A stretch of 64,000 nt of DNA from Zhengitettix transpicula (GCA_037074705.1 CM073596.1:24154001-24218000); one strand, 5' to 3'; positions 1 through 11,892 are shown, counted from the first letter of the stretch. The notes: generated by a model not told the origin, from the sequence alone. Translations and numbers: made by a program.

Positions 1-1107
1 ATTGGCAAATACTATTTTTTTTAATAATTACTTGGTTAAAAATACTATACAGTTCTAGTCTTTTAGTATTTGTCAACGAATGGAATTAACTCAAACATGT
101 TAGTAGGGGGTAATGTTTCCCAAACTTCGACTTGTACAGGCTATTTTGGAGACGATGGTGTACGCTTAGGACATTTATTTAATGGACATCTTTTATTAAA
201 TTGACAGCGGACTTTCAGTCTTTGAAACACGCTAGGGCGCTAGCAATTTCAGTCTTCATTGCATCAATACGATAAAACGGCATACATTTTGATGAATGTA
301 ACAGTTAAAATAGATTCACAACTTTATGGACTATCATAGAAAATTATATTGCTTTGAATGAATATAGTGAATCGGCGAGAAGCGGGCCGACCAGTTATTT
401 ACGTAATTTTGAGCTGCGAATTATAAATTCACAGACAGAATCTTTGAATGTCAATGAGCTCCTTTTTACGCTTTGGTATTTATACTGTTTCGAATACTCT
501 ATTTCACATGAGTTGATATTAAGAAGACATTTTTCAATCCTGAGTTACATTTTGGGCGGAACTGCATTTTATTACATACACTATTCGATTACATTGCACA
601 TAAGATGACCAGATTTGGACTTTTATTAATTATGTGTAAGTTATAACAAAGTACTACCTAGAGTTTGGGCGTTCATTTTAATTTTAATATCTTCGTTTTT
701 AAGTTATCTCTGGATTGTTAACTTGAATTAACTTACGTGGTTCGCCTTTGGTTTTTCAACCCAAATACTTGGATTGAAACGAAATATTGGTAAGTAGATT
801 TTCTGTTTATATTAGCCTATTGAATGAAAATTTACCATATTGTCTGTGTTATTATTTCTGTTTTGATGGACCGACCCCGTCAATCTATGTCTGAAAATAG
901 TGTTTATATCTGTTCTTATTATTAAATAGACTTTCTATTTTGACTTTAGTCCTTCACTTGTTACAGATATTTGCTCAGTTTTTGGATAGTTAATAGTCAT
1001 CACTATTCTCACCAATTTTAACAATACTTGGGTTGCACGCTTACAATAACGGCCCAGAAATGCGACTCCGTTTTCCCGGTAATTTCCAACATGCAGGTAA
1101 TATACAG

Positions 1108-1110
<3 letters not shown>
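1..1110. other. AT-rich sequence without recognised features
   Basis: I see no coding signal or repeat shared with the rest of the window. The only open frame (354-608, +) is short, AT-biased and resembles no family I know. Confidence 0.5.

Positions 1111-1111
<1 letters not shown>

Positions 1112-1153
<42 letters not shown>
1112..1153. repeat. (TA)n microsatellite
   Basis: About 21 uninterrupted TA units. It lies about 95 bp before a repeat module that also follows a (TA)n tract at 60364-60402. The 'YIYIYI' peptide predicted across it on the minus strand is an artefact of the repeat. Confidence 0.97.
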
Positions 1154-1156
<3 letters not shown>

Positions 1157-1239
1157 AATAATTGTTATATATAACAATATATATGTTAAAATTAAATTAT
1201 CAAATATAAATTTAGTTTCATATGGATACATTTAAAACT

Positions 1240-1350
1240 ATATATTACCTGAGGCAACCCAAAATTGTGCACGAACCGTCGTATTGCATTGATTTTATTG
1301 TTTTGGTTAATTAATACATTTTTTCCTGACAAAATGGCTTTCTTAATGTT
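1240..1350 (+). repeat. Dispersed repeat module, copy 1 (possible Penelope terminus)
   Basis: This stretch aligns with 60428-60525 on the same strand. Shared blocks in order are ACCTGA, CAAAATTGTG, ACGAA.CG.CGTA, TTGGTT.AATTAAT and TTTTTTCCTGA. The pattern CTGA, then a short arm, then CGAAACG resembles the hammerhead-like ends of Penelope-like elements, but here the core is degraded (CTGAGGC and CGAACCG). It could also be the end of an unrelated element. Confidence 0.55.
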
Positions 1351-1359
1351 TTATTGAAC

Positions 1360-1665
1360 GATAATTTTCAAATTTGAATACAAAATAAATTAGTTTCGAT
1401 TTCTGTTACAGTTCAATTATATAGTGATTGTATGCTTTCATGTCTATAAATTAGGAACCAAGTTTTTTTGACACAGTATTTAAGTGATGTCAGGGCAGAA
1501 GAAGTGATGTACATAGTTATCTAATGGCACATAATTTATTATCTAGCTTTTACGAAAAAATTAGAAAATAAATCAATTCATGATAAATCATGAATGTTTT
1601 CCAATACCATTAGATACAAAAAGTGAATTTGAAAAGTAAGTTGCCGTATTTATTTCATGTTCGTG
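1360..1665. other. AT-rich sequence, nothing recognised
   Basis: No open frame, repeat or RNA motif seen. Confidence 0.5.
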
Positions 1666-1998
1666 TTAAGGGTCTGTAAACGAGCAACTTTTTACGGCAA
1701 TATGTGGCCGGCAATGTTGACCGGGGCAATATTGCTCTAAATCCAGCAATTATTTTGGCAATACATACATATGGCCCGGCAATATTTCATTAATGCCGGG
1801 CAATGTTGCCAGCATTTTAAGTACTGGCCGACGTGTTGTCGGTATATCGGTCCTGCGTCGAAAATACGAAAACATTGCCGGGCCACAATAGTTCCCAGAC
1901 CTCACCTAGAGGACTCTGTAGTCAATCAGCTGTGTTATCAATTGAAAGTCGCCCTTAGTCATTCTGGTGAAGTTTTTAAATAAGTAATTGTCAAGAAT

Positions 1999-2010
1999 TA
2001 ATTCGTTCCT
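1999..2010 (+). repeat. Target-site duplication, left copy
   Basis: TAATTCGTTCCT, identical to 2519-2530. The pair brackets the poly(A) retroelement exactly. Confidence 0.93.
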
Positions 2011-2518
2011 ACCTCAGAGAGCTCTGGCGGGGGCTTCCTTTGGGGATGCTCTCACATCTCTCTGTTTTTTTTTTGAACTAAGGTTCCCACATGCCGAGGC
2101 ACCTCGGTTTGTTTTGAGAGGTGTATGTTCCGGGGTCGCAGACCTTGGGCATACGGCAAGAGTTGTCCGCTATTCCTATTGGAATAGTCGGCCAGCTGCC
2201 TCCTAAACAGGCCAAGGCATGGCGAGGGGTAAGCTGCGTCCCCGCAGCAAACTCCTCTCGCGTCATCGGAAGGGCGTGGGACAAGTACCAAATGCCCGAC
2301 CTACCCGATGCAGGTTTTCCTAGGGTTTTCCCTGCATTTCTTTAGGCGAATGCCGGGTAGGATCCTTAAACCATAGCCCGGGGGCCCTAGTAACCCTTGG
2401 CTACCTTCCTCTACCCTTCCGCATCCCCCCTTTCTAATCCCTTCCTATGCTATTAAAGGGGAGTTGCCCAATGTGGATCACCCTCATGTAGCCTGTTGCC
2501 CTAAAAAAAAAAAAAAAA
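2011..2518 (+). mobile_element. Poly(A)-tailed short retroelement, copy S1 (full length, with TSD)
   Basis: About 508 bp, ending in a run of about 16 A after GTTGCCCT and flanked by a perfect 12-bp duplication. That is the signature of target-primed (LINE-driven) integration. The family has at least six further copies here: 11893-12225 (-), 26985-27437 (-), 45851-46330 (+), 46436-46793 (-), 46870-46910 (-) and 54467-54972 (-). Shared landmarks are CCTTTGGGGATGC near the 5' end, TATGTTCCGGGGTCGCAGAC, CGGCCAGCTGCCTCCTAAAC, CCCGACCTACC and the 3' block GTGGAT.ACCCTCATGTAGC. I see no convincing internal Pol III promoter. It may be a SINE of unknown origin or the 3' end of a LINE. The open frames inside it are not shared between copies. 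Confidence 0.85.
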
Positions 2519-2530
2519 TAATTCGTTCCT
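2519..2530 (+). repeat. Target-site duplication, right copy
   Basis: TAATTCGTTCCT directly after the poly(A) tail; identical to 1999-2010. Confidence 0.93.
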
Positions 2531-2749
2531 TAAATTGTGAAGTGTTTCTCGTTTGTTTAAATAAGGTCGAATCCAGGTGATTCCCCCTTTTTTTATCACA
2601 ATTAATGCTGCGCTAATGAGCACTTCATTTTCGGCAATTATTATTTTACTACGTGTACGCGGGAAATGCTTGGGCTACACTGTGGCCGGAGTATTGCCGG
2701 GATATTGCCGGCAATATATTGCCATTTCTCTGCGTCAGTTCACATTATT

Positions 2750-4500
2750 TTAGTTGTATACAGATTTCTAAGGCCCTGTAATATCTATGCTCGATATTTT
2801 TAAAAATATATTTTAAAGAACCTTCTACGGATTTTGTTAAATTTTTTTATCATCAATTGTTACCGAAATTAATATGCAGGGGGATTTTCGTTTGCTATAT
2901 TAAGGAAATTGTTTATTTTTTACTTATTAAATTCGTATTTGTTGCCTTCTGAGTTCTCCTTTCCCAAGTTAGCTGAGAAAAAAATGAATATAAGATTACT
3001 GAATAACTGTCACCAGTTGGTCCACTTCACGTAGTAGTTTTAAATTCAAACCTAGTGGCAAGATGCAGGATTTCCCAAACTCTATGATGATGTGCAGATG
3101 CCGAAAATTTCAATGACATTAATTTGTATCCATTTTTATTTGCTTGAGGATTTTCTGTAAATAATCATTTCAGCATAATTTATTACGACATGAATTTCTT
3201 GGCCTTGTTAACGATCAGTACATAAATCTGACACAATCACCTCTACCTCTGTTTTCTCTTCTATTGTTGACTATTTTCTTCTCTTTGAGCACTACTTACC
3301 TCTCTCCGGCTGTATCTTTTAATCTTACCATATATCTAGTTTTATTCCTTTATGATCTCCTTTCTCTTCGGTAGACCTTTCTCTCCGTACCTCTCTAAAT
3401 ATATGCAAGGTTGAATTGATGAGTTTTCTCATCTAGTCCTAGCTGTTTAGCTTCCTTAGATAATTATTGGATGTGGCGATTTTCTTCCCAACGGACTGTT
3501 ATCACATAATTTTTTTTCCATTTTTAAAAAATTCTCCGAGAGCGTTTGCTATTGATAGGTGTCAAACGTGATCTTCAAACTTGAGCTTTGGACCATTTTC
3601 GAAGATTAGATACAAAACTTTCAAGCACAAAAATCGGCCAGAGACTCAGAGAAGTATGTACAATGGTTTCGGAAAAATGACCGCTCATTCTTAACATGGC
3701 AATTTTTCTTCAATAATTTGGACTTGCTTGAGGACGATTACGGCAATGGACTTAAATAGTTAAAAATTTGGGGAGTGGTTGTAGCTCTGTCTTGAGAATT
3801 TCGGTTTAAGTGGCTCCTAAATGAAGGGGAAATCAGCAGTGGTATAAAGTTTTACGACTGCCTGTATTCTCTACACACCCCCATCACCTGTCAAACACTA
3901 ACAATGTAGCGTCTTCAAAGTTGGTTGGTATTTTAGACCACTTTTGTTTTTCAAACAACAATCTATTGGTCAGGTTTGGGTACTTCTAGTACTACCCCCG
4001 GTAACTTGGAGAATATGAAGAGATTTACCTTATGGTTACTAAAATATTCCTCAATATTTTGTACCTTAGTGTTTAATTATTTCGCACATATAAACATTTT
4101 GTTCATTCATTCTCTCCAAACACTTTACATTCAAGTAAATGGAAAGTTTGGTTATTCTTCAGCTTACTGATAGTACCGAAATTTCATATGTTATAATAAC
4201 TATTTTAACTTGGACCTCCATTGTATTAAGGGTTGCATAGATGACGTTTTCATTACTCATTGAACCTAGTACCTAATCATGAAAAGTTATCTTGATAAAA
4301 ATCTTCTCTCATATTGTTACCTCTGAACAGGTCCGAAGACTCGTCCTCTCCATTTCACTCCCTCTTCAGCGTCATCTTTTTAATATATTCCTTTTCTCCA
4401 AAGAACTGTTGACAACATAGATCTCTCTTCATTTACTCTTTGTTTGTTTTTCTGTGTGCCTATCCTTTTCCAGAATGTAATTTGAGTTTTCATGGAGCTT
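2750..4500. other. No recognised feature; pyrimidine-rich stretch inside
   Basis: AT-rich sequence. Positions 3240-3420 are markedly C/T-rich on the plus strand, with many CTCT and TTCT runs, but I could not tie this to a family. No coding frame over 65 codons looks real. Confidence 0.45.
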
Positions 4501-5250
4501 ACCTGATGAGAGGCTCCCTGTAGGCAGCTGCAGCGGTCGTTAACCGTGACGAGGAGAATGTGGGTGATGCTATTTAAGGAGCCAGTTCAATGACACGGCC
4601 TCTGCACGACCTTGCGAGCCCTGGTCCATATCTGGAGGCAATGGTCCAGGCATCCTACTCGTAAACAACCGATCAGTTGACTATAGTAATTTATTAGAAA
4701 TGAGAGCACTATTCAATCATTGAAACCTGCTAGGGCTGGTATTTTTTTTCCTTTCGTCGGGATTTTATTTACCAAATATTCCTTCGTCAATTTGGTTTTT
4801 ATATTTTATTGATATTGTCCTGGTATAATTTTCTCATTTGATGAGTTGTTGCCTATCGGTGCAGACAGTTCCAGTGGAAGTTGATATGCGACTTCGGCAA
4901 GTATGCCGAGAGTGAGTGATACGTGAGATTCGGCAGGGCAGATCCCGGATAGGTATCGTGAAGAAAGACGCCGATTTCACTTGCGTCCGTCGGGGCGCTG
5001 GTGCTGAAAGTGTGTCGTCTGCGATCGAGGAAACTCACTTTCTCGCCAGGCGGATGTGGCCACGTGCGGACAAATGCGAAATTACTAACATCTATCTTCT
5101 CTATACAGCTCACAGAATTCAATTCGTCACACAAACTCTATTACTGGTCTTCACTTTTATCTTATCTGTCTATATAATCGTCACAACTTTTTTCTCCACA
5201 GCGAAAAACGGTAATATAGTCGATATTGGAACTGTAGTTTAAAAGTCTTT
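4500..5250. other. Slightly GC-richer stretch with an unrecognised 108-codon frame
   Basis: A plus-strand frame (4916-5242, 108 codons) covers a GC-richer core. The overlapping antisense frame (4853-5134) is equally open, so openness alone says little. The peptide starts basic and polar and ends in a hydrophobic stretch (about residues 73-95) that could be a membrane segment. No family is recognised. It may be an old element fragment or chance. Confidence 0.25.
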
Positions 5251-5259
5251 CATAAAAAA

Positions 5260-5930
5260 TAAAGGATTGATATCATGATTATTATCTATTAGGTTACCAG
5301 AGGAAGACTTCTTCTTAACCGGCGTTACAGCCCTTTGTTAGTTCTATCCTCCTTAATGACAGCCTTCCATCTACTCCTACCTTGAGCCTAGATTCACCAT
5401 GCTTTTATTTTCAGTGTTTGTAGACCGTTCAATTCTCCATCTAGCTATCTTCGCCTGTGTCTTCTCTTTGTTCGACTACCGTCGGACTGTGAGACGGTTA
5501 ATTTCTTCAATTGATTAATATCTTCCATTTTTCTTACATGTCCTAGACATTTCCGGCTGCATAATTTTTATAGTATCGTATGCACTATGTTAAGATTTTT
5601 AAACAGTTTATATAACTACAACTGGAATATACAAGTCTATACAATTCTTTATGTGTGAGGATTGCACCACGAATAAGAAAATGGAGGAGCGCAGCAAAAA
5701 TATTTGGTGAATTTGTTTTCCCATTCATAACATGCCAAAGCGTGTTAAGTATTAATTACTGAAGGATTTCGTTGTGAAGAATTTTACCACTTCTTCTTTG
5801 AAGAAAGTATTTTAATACCATACATCTTTTTATACCGTCGCTCTGTTTCGTGTCCGTCGTTTGTTTCCTGTTAGTGTGCGATTGGCAGGTTTTGTGTGTT
5901 ATTCTTGTGTTACGTGTAATTCAATATTTT
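5260..5930. other. No recognised feature
   Basis: A C/T-rich plus strand at 5290-5560 has the look of an antisense degraded retroelement, but no motif could be read. Nothing else seen. Confidence 0.4.
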
Positions 5931-5939
5931 ATAATAGTT

Positions 5940-6225
5940 AATACTCGAATAATTAATTATTTACTAGTACATATTGAATTTTTTATTAGAACTGTAAATA
6001 TTATATTATACTCTTAGTATAGTTGTAGAATTATTATTTTGTTATTATTAATATAGTCGTTTTACTTATGCTGAACAGGGAAATTAATGTTCTCAAATTT
6101 TAGTATTTTTATGATAACTTCTAATTATTTATAATTGTAATTAATATATTGTAATTTGATGTATTGACGTATCTTATTTCCTGATACGAGGACTAATGGA
6201 ATCAAATAAATAAAATCAAAATTCA
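5940..6225 (+). mobile_element. LINE 3' end (untranslated tail), copy 1
   Basis: The stretch ends TTTCCTGATACGAGGACTAA then TGGAATCAAATAAATAAAAT. The core TTTCCT..(A)CGAGGACTAATGGAA recurs at 11785-11816, downstream of a recognisable RT remnant, and in weaker form at 25930-25960. It is therefore best read as a 5'-truncated LINE copy consisting only of 3' UTR and an A-rich tail. Confidence 0.65.
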
Positions 6226-6310
6226 AATGAATATGCAGCTTGTGTAGGAGAACAAAAATCTACCAGTCTTCCGATTTATTTGTTTCACTTGATCCACAAC
6301 CGTTGCCACA

Positions 6311-6600
6311 ATGCTCACATTTGAGTCTTCTGAAAAGCCCACTTTGAACTGGAATCTTGAGCAGTTAATTTTTTATAAGGCTGGCAAGCTGTGCAAGAGG
6401 CGTTGTGTCCGGGGGCTTGCGTGTCGCGCAGTTCCGTTCCACGTGAATTACACATCAGATGGCCGTCATCAGTATTCGGCGTTCGTGGACGCTCTGCATT
6501 CCTCAGGCTGCTCCCTGCATCGAGATCAGCGAAACAGCTTGGGTGCAGCACAAGACGAAAACAAACAAAAAACGGAAGTGTCCTGTCATTTCTAAAACAA
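6311..6600. other. GC-richer island, open on both strands, unidentified
   Basis: Two plus-strand frames (6311-6595, 94 codons; 6391-6654, 87 codons) and a minus frame (6315-6551, 78 codons) overlap, which reflects base composition rather than a clear gene. No motif recognised. It could be an exon or regulatory island, or the remains of an element. Confidence 0.25.
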
Positions 6601-6659
6601 GCGTCAGTTCACGATTCCAACAATTCCACGATGAGATCATCATTTGAATTCTAAGTGTG

Positions 6660-7980
6660 AATCAGAACTTGATTTTTTCTCGTTTACAAAAAATTTACTA
6701 ATTCATAAGTTGAATCTACCATCTTTCAAAAGTTCACCACAGGTTGAATATCGTAACGTAATATGTATTTTAAATAGTCTGATTATATTTCCGAATGATT
6801 GTAGACATTCTAGGAGACATCGTGGACATACTACAAATATAACTATTACCACAAAATTTAAGATGAGGTAGAACACAGCAACCCATAACCGGACAGGTTT
6901 ATCATAGAAAGCTAGTAAGGATGACATTGTAGATATATTTGGTTTAGAGAGGAAAAATTGATCGATTAGATGTCTTACCGACGTCACCATGATGGACTGG
7001 ACAAGGTTCTTCAAATTCAAGCTGTTGAGCATGAATCACTTGCCGAGTCTGGAATACATCTGCGCCTGCTTCATATAGTCCATTATCATTTATTATAACA
7101 TTTATGAGTGATAAATATTTCTGGTAATCCCGTTCTTCATTTCTTGTACCTCTGATACCACTTTCCCGTGACGTTTCCGATCATGTGATGTATTCTCGTT
7201 CCTTTTGATGTGCCCGACTTCCCCTTAAAATTTGTACTAATATTTATGGACGCCCTGTATGTATTAGTTTTATTAAAAAGGTAGCACGTACCCTACTGCT
7301 GAAGTCTTTTGAGACCTTGACGAACGGTTATACATTGTGTAATAAATTAAAGATTGGCTTATCAAAACTAAATTGTTAGGAACATTTTTATATTTACAGA
7401 TATATTTTTTAAAAAATTAATGCATTATTGTCTTAAAGTATGTATTATCCTCATTTATATATGTAATTTTTAGTTTCTGTTTTACATTATCAAAAATAAT
7501 CATATATTTTATAATTCATAATTCTCAATTTTTCAAAATTTAAGTAGCGTGTCTACCTCAAACCTCTCATTAAATTATTATTACTCATTTTTTATTCTCC
7601 ATGGATAGGAAATTTGGATTAAATCCAGAAATAATGTACCATTGTCCGATTTTGAAAATAAATATGTGAATTGAGAGTGGTGTAGAGATGAATCACTTCT
7701 AGGCAATGAGGAAAGTCCTGGCTTAATTAAGGTATGTCGACGTACGGACCGGACTGCTGGATTAATTAAGAATCCCAAACAAAATTGACTCACTCTGAAT
7801 TACCTTTCCTTCCTTCCTATCTTGACGAAGTATTTTCTATTTCCCGCACTTTCTTCGTGTATCTCATCCCCAAGTAGATAATGGTTATCGTGGACAACAT
7901 TATTATTTATTCGAGCCTCCTTGCGTAAATTTATATAAAAAAAATCTTAATTCGAAAAATAGTTCGGAGTCGCTGTTTAC
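6660..7980. other. AT-rich, nothing firm
   Basis: Around 7291-7335 the string CTGAAGTC, then GAGACC, then TTGACGAACGG loosely resembles a Penelope end. It is too degraded to call. No genes seen. Confidence 0.4.
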
Positions 7981-8019
7981 TGCTAAACAAACTCGTTTAA
8001 GTCTAAATTTATAACGATT

Positions 8020-8225
8020 TGGCCAGGTGGAATGCTGGTGCAGCCGCCAGACATCTCATTCATCAGGCCAGGAAAAGAAACCCAGGCTCGCAAGGTCGTT
8101 GATTCCGGGAGAGAAGTTCCGGTTGTTAGTGGGGCAGCCGCTGGTCCTGACCTACCGCACCGTGGAACAAGGCCGTCAGGTCGATGCCCTCCAAGTGCCC
8201 GCTCCAAAATCTGCAACTTCATTTA
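8020..8225. other. GC-rich island of unknown nature
   Basis: This block of about 200 bp is clearly richer in GC and CpG than its surroundings and is open in two plus frames (8027-8251, 8032-8286) and one minus frame (7983-8222). The plus frame from 8032 starts MLVQPPDISFIRPGKETQ and is exon-like in composition, but I recognise no domain. A host exon, a captured fragment or a CpG-rich regulatory patch are all possible. Confidence 0.3.
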
Positions 8226-8289
8226 TCTTTCATCTCGAAATATTAAAATGATATGTAGAATTAGTGATGCAGAGTCGAATCAATGAATT

Positions 8290-10240
8290 AATTTTAACCT
8301 GCAGTGCAAAATAAAAAGTAAAATATTAATTAAACTATTATGCACTAACAATATATTAACTGAATGTACACTCACCTTATCTAATATTTAAACTAAATTA
8401 ACTTATTAGCCGTAGAAAATAAATCACCACATGTTTGAATTATAGCTTTGATTTGAAATTTAATTAAATTTTTTCTTATGAAACCATATCACTTTACTTA
8501 ACGAGTACTTTTACCGAACGTTTTGCTAAAATATTATTCAGCACTCCCATAAATATTCTTGTGGGTTCCTCTTTTTCAAGAATCTTTCATTTTATTCAGA
8601 AATTATGGTACCTTCTACCAGTATATAACAAGGCTTTGAAATTTCTGACCTATTGGATTTTTTCCCTGTATAAACTTTTAATAGACTTTCTCTCCTTCTG
8701 CTACTTTTCACACTATAATTGGAGTACCTTTTTCATATCCTTGAGCATGACCACACTTACTAATTCGGCTGTAGTTGTTTTAATATGTGTTTAGCACCAT
8801 AAATATTGTTAAGTAAAAATTTAGTTGGCTTTTGTTGTAATTACATTTAACATCATCTGTGTTTTTATTAAAAATACTGATAACATTATAACTGTCTCCT
8901 TGCAGTGTAACAGGCACTGATATACCTTGGTTCAATTTTCCTACATTGTTCGACTAACTTTTACATTCTTCCAATAAACTTATGTACATCTGAAATGATT
9001 CTGAATAGAAAAAAAAATAATTCGTATATACTGACTAAGAATGCTTTTTCTACTTTTAAAGTTCTCTACACTGGTAACTTCTTAAGTTGTTTTGCAACGT
9101 ATATATATATAAGTTGGAAATTTAATCGCTAGTGTCACCTGTAAATGGTCTTTAAAATTTGAATATTACTTTTTCGTAAATAATTTATATATATATATAT
9201 ATATATATAAATATAAAATGAAATAAATAGAACCTTGCAATAATCCCATTTATGTGTCCCCAACAGATTGAATAGTTTGGGGAGGATGTCGCTTTAATAT
9301 ACTGTGTTTCTGTGTTTTGCGAAGTAAATTATTCGCTCGCAAATTTTTTAAAATTCTTTTAGGTCTCTAAACCGAAGCCTCGGGCACCGAGCGATGTGAA
9401 TATTAATGCGATTTATGAACCAGAAAAATAATATCTATTTTCCTGAAGGCGGTGGAAAGTCGACCGCAATTTTATGCTCTTGCTCTGGTTCACTGGAACA
9501 ACGGTGACTACGCAACCAAGAGACAACTTTTATAATTCCGCTTATCAACGATCCCTAAAACTGATATGGTTAATGTCTCCGATGTTCAAACCTGCAGTTT
9601 ATATCACAACTGATCGTGATTTTTGGGACAAAAATAATTCTGAATGAAAGACTTACCATTTGTAATTTTTACAGCTTCATTTACTCATTAGATGCAAATT
9701 TCGTTGTTAAGAAAGCAGATATAAAGCAGCCAAGTGATTTGATAATCTCAATTTGATCTCAGAATTTTTATTGTTTGGTCAGGGTACAAAATAACTTTTT
9801 AACTGCCAACTGCGTTAGACGTTTACTTGTCTTGCTTATTAAAGTTGGGATTGACCAGCGATCAGCCCGTATTATACTTAAAACTTCATAATCAAGTTCA
9901 TAAATGTGTTGTGTAGGAAACTTACGTTTGAAATAATCGAAGCATTTAAATTTATTCTGTTATAAATGATTTATAACAACAGTTATAATCATGTATTAGT
10001 TAAAATTTATCCATAGTTTAAAATTTAAAATATAAGCAAAAATGTTTGAGGTTCATAAAATGGTTAATTTTAATATTTGGGTCGGTGACAATTATACACA
10101 TTTATAAAGCTTTGAGTCTACTTGTTGCTTTCCAAGTGTGCACACTTACACAAACCTGATTAATGCTTAATATACGACACGCCGTTCCTGCTCTGGGAAT
10201 CAATTTCTGTACTAGAAATAAATTTAAATGAAATATTGAG
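8290..10240. other. AT-rich, no gene seen
   Basis: It holds the (TA)n tract at 9186-9209. A short GC-richer patch at 9360-9540 has no recognised content. Confidence 0.45.
9186..9209. repeat. (TA)n microsatellite
   Basis: About 12 TA units. Confidence 0.9.
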
Positions 10241-10243
10241 TGA

Positions 10244-10470
10244 GTGGGTGATGTGAGCGTGAAACCAGATGCAACGGCACGTCCTTGCAAGGTTGGGACA
10301 CAACGACCCACTTCTCAGTCTGCACTCTTCCGTTTCGAGACCTGGTCCTCCCACAACCGTCCGCGATCAGCTCTGGAGAAAGTACGCGTTCAGCAACATT
10401 CCTTGCCCCTTTCCTTGCAAAAAAAAGACCACCCCAATAAGTGTAATTTGGATAATGCAGTGAGGCATTG
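10244..10470. other. GC-richer patch, unidentified
   Basis: It has overlapping open frames on both strands (10244-10471 +, 10102-10311 -, 10160-10354 -). No domain or shared repeat recognised. Confidence 0.2.
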
Positions 10471-10794
10471 AATCATTTTTTTCTTATCATTCACCTCATT
10501 CTTCAGTCGAAGAAACTGCGAACAGGTCAAGAACGCGTTTGTTCAGTTAGAAGTAGTCAAGCCTTCAACATTACAAAGAACGATGACTAAGTGCTCGGTT
10601 ACGGCCTGGAGGCATTGAGGTAGTGAGAGATTCACTCATTTGTCATTTTAATTATTCATCAGAGTGTCATCGCTGTGCTGATTTGTTTTGGTTATCAGTT
10701 TAGAACTGAAGCATTGCTGTTCATATGATGTCCCAACAAAAAATCCGTCATTACTTTAGACTACCATAAATGGTGGTAAATCGATTGCAGATTT

Positions 10795-11345
10795 CTGAGA
10801 AAATAGTAAACTTAGTACCGTCGCTAATTCTCTTCGATTATTAATGCAACAAGTAGATACTTTAACTGCAAAAACTGTATATTACGCATATTTCCATTCA
10901 AACATGTGTTATGGAATTACGAGTTGGGGAACTTTCTTCTCTATCCGCGGAAATATTTAAACTACAGAAACGTGCGATCCGAATATTATGTGGCAAAAAT
11001 TATAGAGAAAGTTGTAGACCTCTCTTCAAAGCTCTTTCAATTTTAACGTTACCCAGAGCATACATTTTTGGAAACTGTAAAATTCGTGTAACGTAATCAA
11101 AGACTATTTGTTCCCAACGGGGAATTCCATGAATATAACACCAGAAACCGCGTGACATTACGGACAGACCAAACATTATCTCTCACTTTTTGAAAAAAAG
11201 TGTAAATTATTCAGGAATAAAGCTATTTAATTGTCTTTCTCTTAGCATCAAAAGCGTAAGCTTTTACAGCGTATTTATTAAGAAATGCAAAACTCTGCTC
11301 ATTAACGGCGCGTTAACGAATTTGTAAATCGGCCTGAGCCAAACT
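10795..11345 (+). pseudogene. LINE reverse transcriptase C-terminal remnant (frameshifted)
   Basis: Three consecutive reading frames give the typical tail of a non-LTR retrotransposon polymerase. From 10800 one frame reads LRLLMQQVDTLTAKTVYYAY and continues to a YGI..WG motif. After a frameshift near 10935 the frame at 10911-11096 reads LQKRAIRILCGKNYRESCRP then LFKALSILTLPRAYIF. After further shifts, NTRNRVTLRTD (about 11140) and GIKLFNCLSLSIKS (about 11215) complete the expected order. These match the LQK.AIR, SCRPLFK.L.ILTLP, Y.TR and GIK.FN.LP.SIK pattern common to insect LINEs. The catalytic YADD part is missing, so the copy is 5'-truncated and dead. I cannot assign the clade (Jockey- or CR1-like). 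Confidence 0.85.
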
Positions 11346-11840
11346 CACATACTGGTTAATTTATGGAATACTAATATAAATCTTTATTGTCTGTATGCCC
11401 AACTGATACTTCAAAATTCTAAGTCCGCACGAGATTTCCAGCAACTAAGAAGAGCTGCCAGAATGTTCATCAGTACAAGAAGATGATATACAAATGGGAG
11501 TGTTATTTGTGCAGTGCAGTGTTATTTTGGGAAAACTTTTTAGTGCTATTAGTTAAGTTCAACTTACAATTATTTTTTCTTTCTTTCTTTATATTTAAGA
11601 TTTCTTACTAGTGTAATGTTTTGTAATCCGAATTTATTCTCTCTTATTCACGTATGTAGTATTCCATACATTCTCCATGAACATATTTAATGTAATTTCA
11701 AATATGTACACATTAAATTCTTCATATCACTATTTATGTATATCTCATTCATACATTCGTAAGTAATATCAATTTAGCCTATCCAATTTCCTCAACCGAG
11801 GACTAATGGAACTAATAGATGTAATCTAATTTAATCATAT
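11346..11840 (+). mobile_element. 3' UTR and end of the LINE remnant
   Basis: AT-rich non-coding sequence follows the RT tail and ends in TTTCCTCAACCGAGGACTAA then TGGAACTAATAGATG, matching the terminal block at 5940-6225. The shared terminus links the two fragments to one LINE family. Confidence 0.65.
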
Positions 11841-11892
11841 AATCTAGATCCACATAAATTTAGTTATCATGGAAAGTCTGTAAATAAAACAA

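Larger units (their letters stand above)
1671..2746. mobile_element. DNA transposon/MITE with inverted GGCAAT-rich ends, interrupted by a retroelement
   Basis: The left subterminal block (1696-1715) and the reverse complement of the right block (2704-2723) agree at 18 of 20 positions (GGCAATAT.T.GCCGGCAAT). The outer tips are looser: GGTCTGTAAACGAGCA on the left against AATGTGAACTGACGCA on the right. Additional GGCAAT/ATTGCC units lie inside both flanks. No transposase frame is visible, so it would be a non-autonomous element. Removing the nested insertion (2011-2530) leaves about 550 bp. The exact tips and the outer target duplication are uncertain. Confidence 0.65.

Noticed and set aside
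2121..2345. Conserved protein-coding frame in the poly(A) element (also 26969-27292)
   Set aside because: S1 and S3 are open over a shared stretch (IPIGIVGQLPPK...), but S4 has a stop in it and S7 is out of frame. In S3, S4 and S7 the codon before that stretch is a stop. The similarity reflects common DNA, not coding constraint.
4500..4640. Hammerhead at CCTGATGAGAGG
   Set aside because: Only the first core is present; no GAAA core follows a pairable arm.
5290..5560. Antisense retroelement coding remnant
   Set aside because: The C/T-rich strand is suggestive, but no RT, endonuclease or gag motif could be read in any frame.
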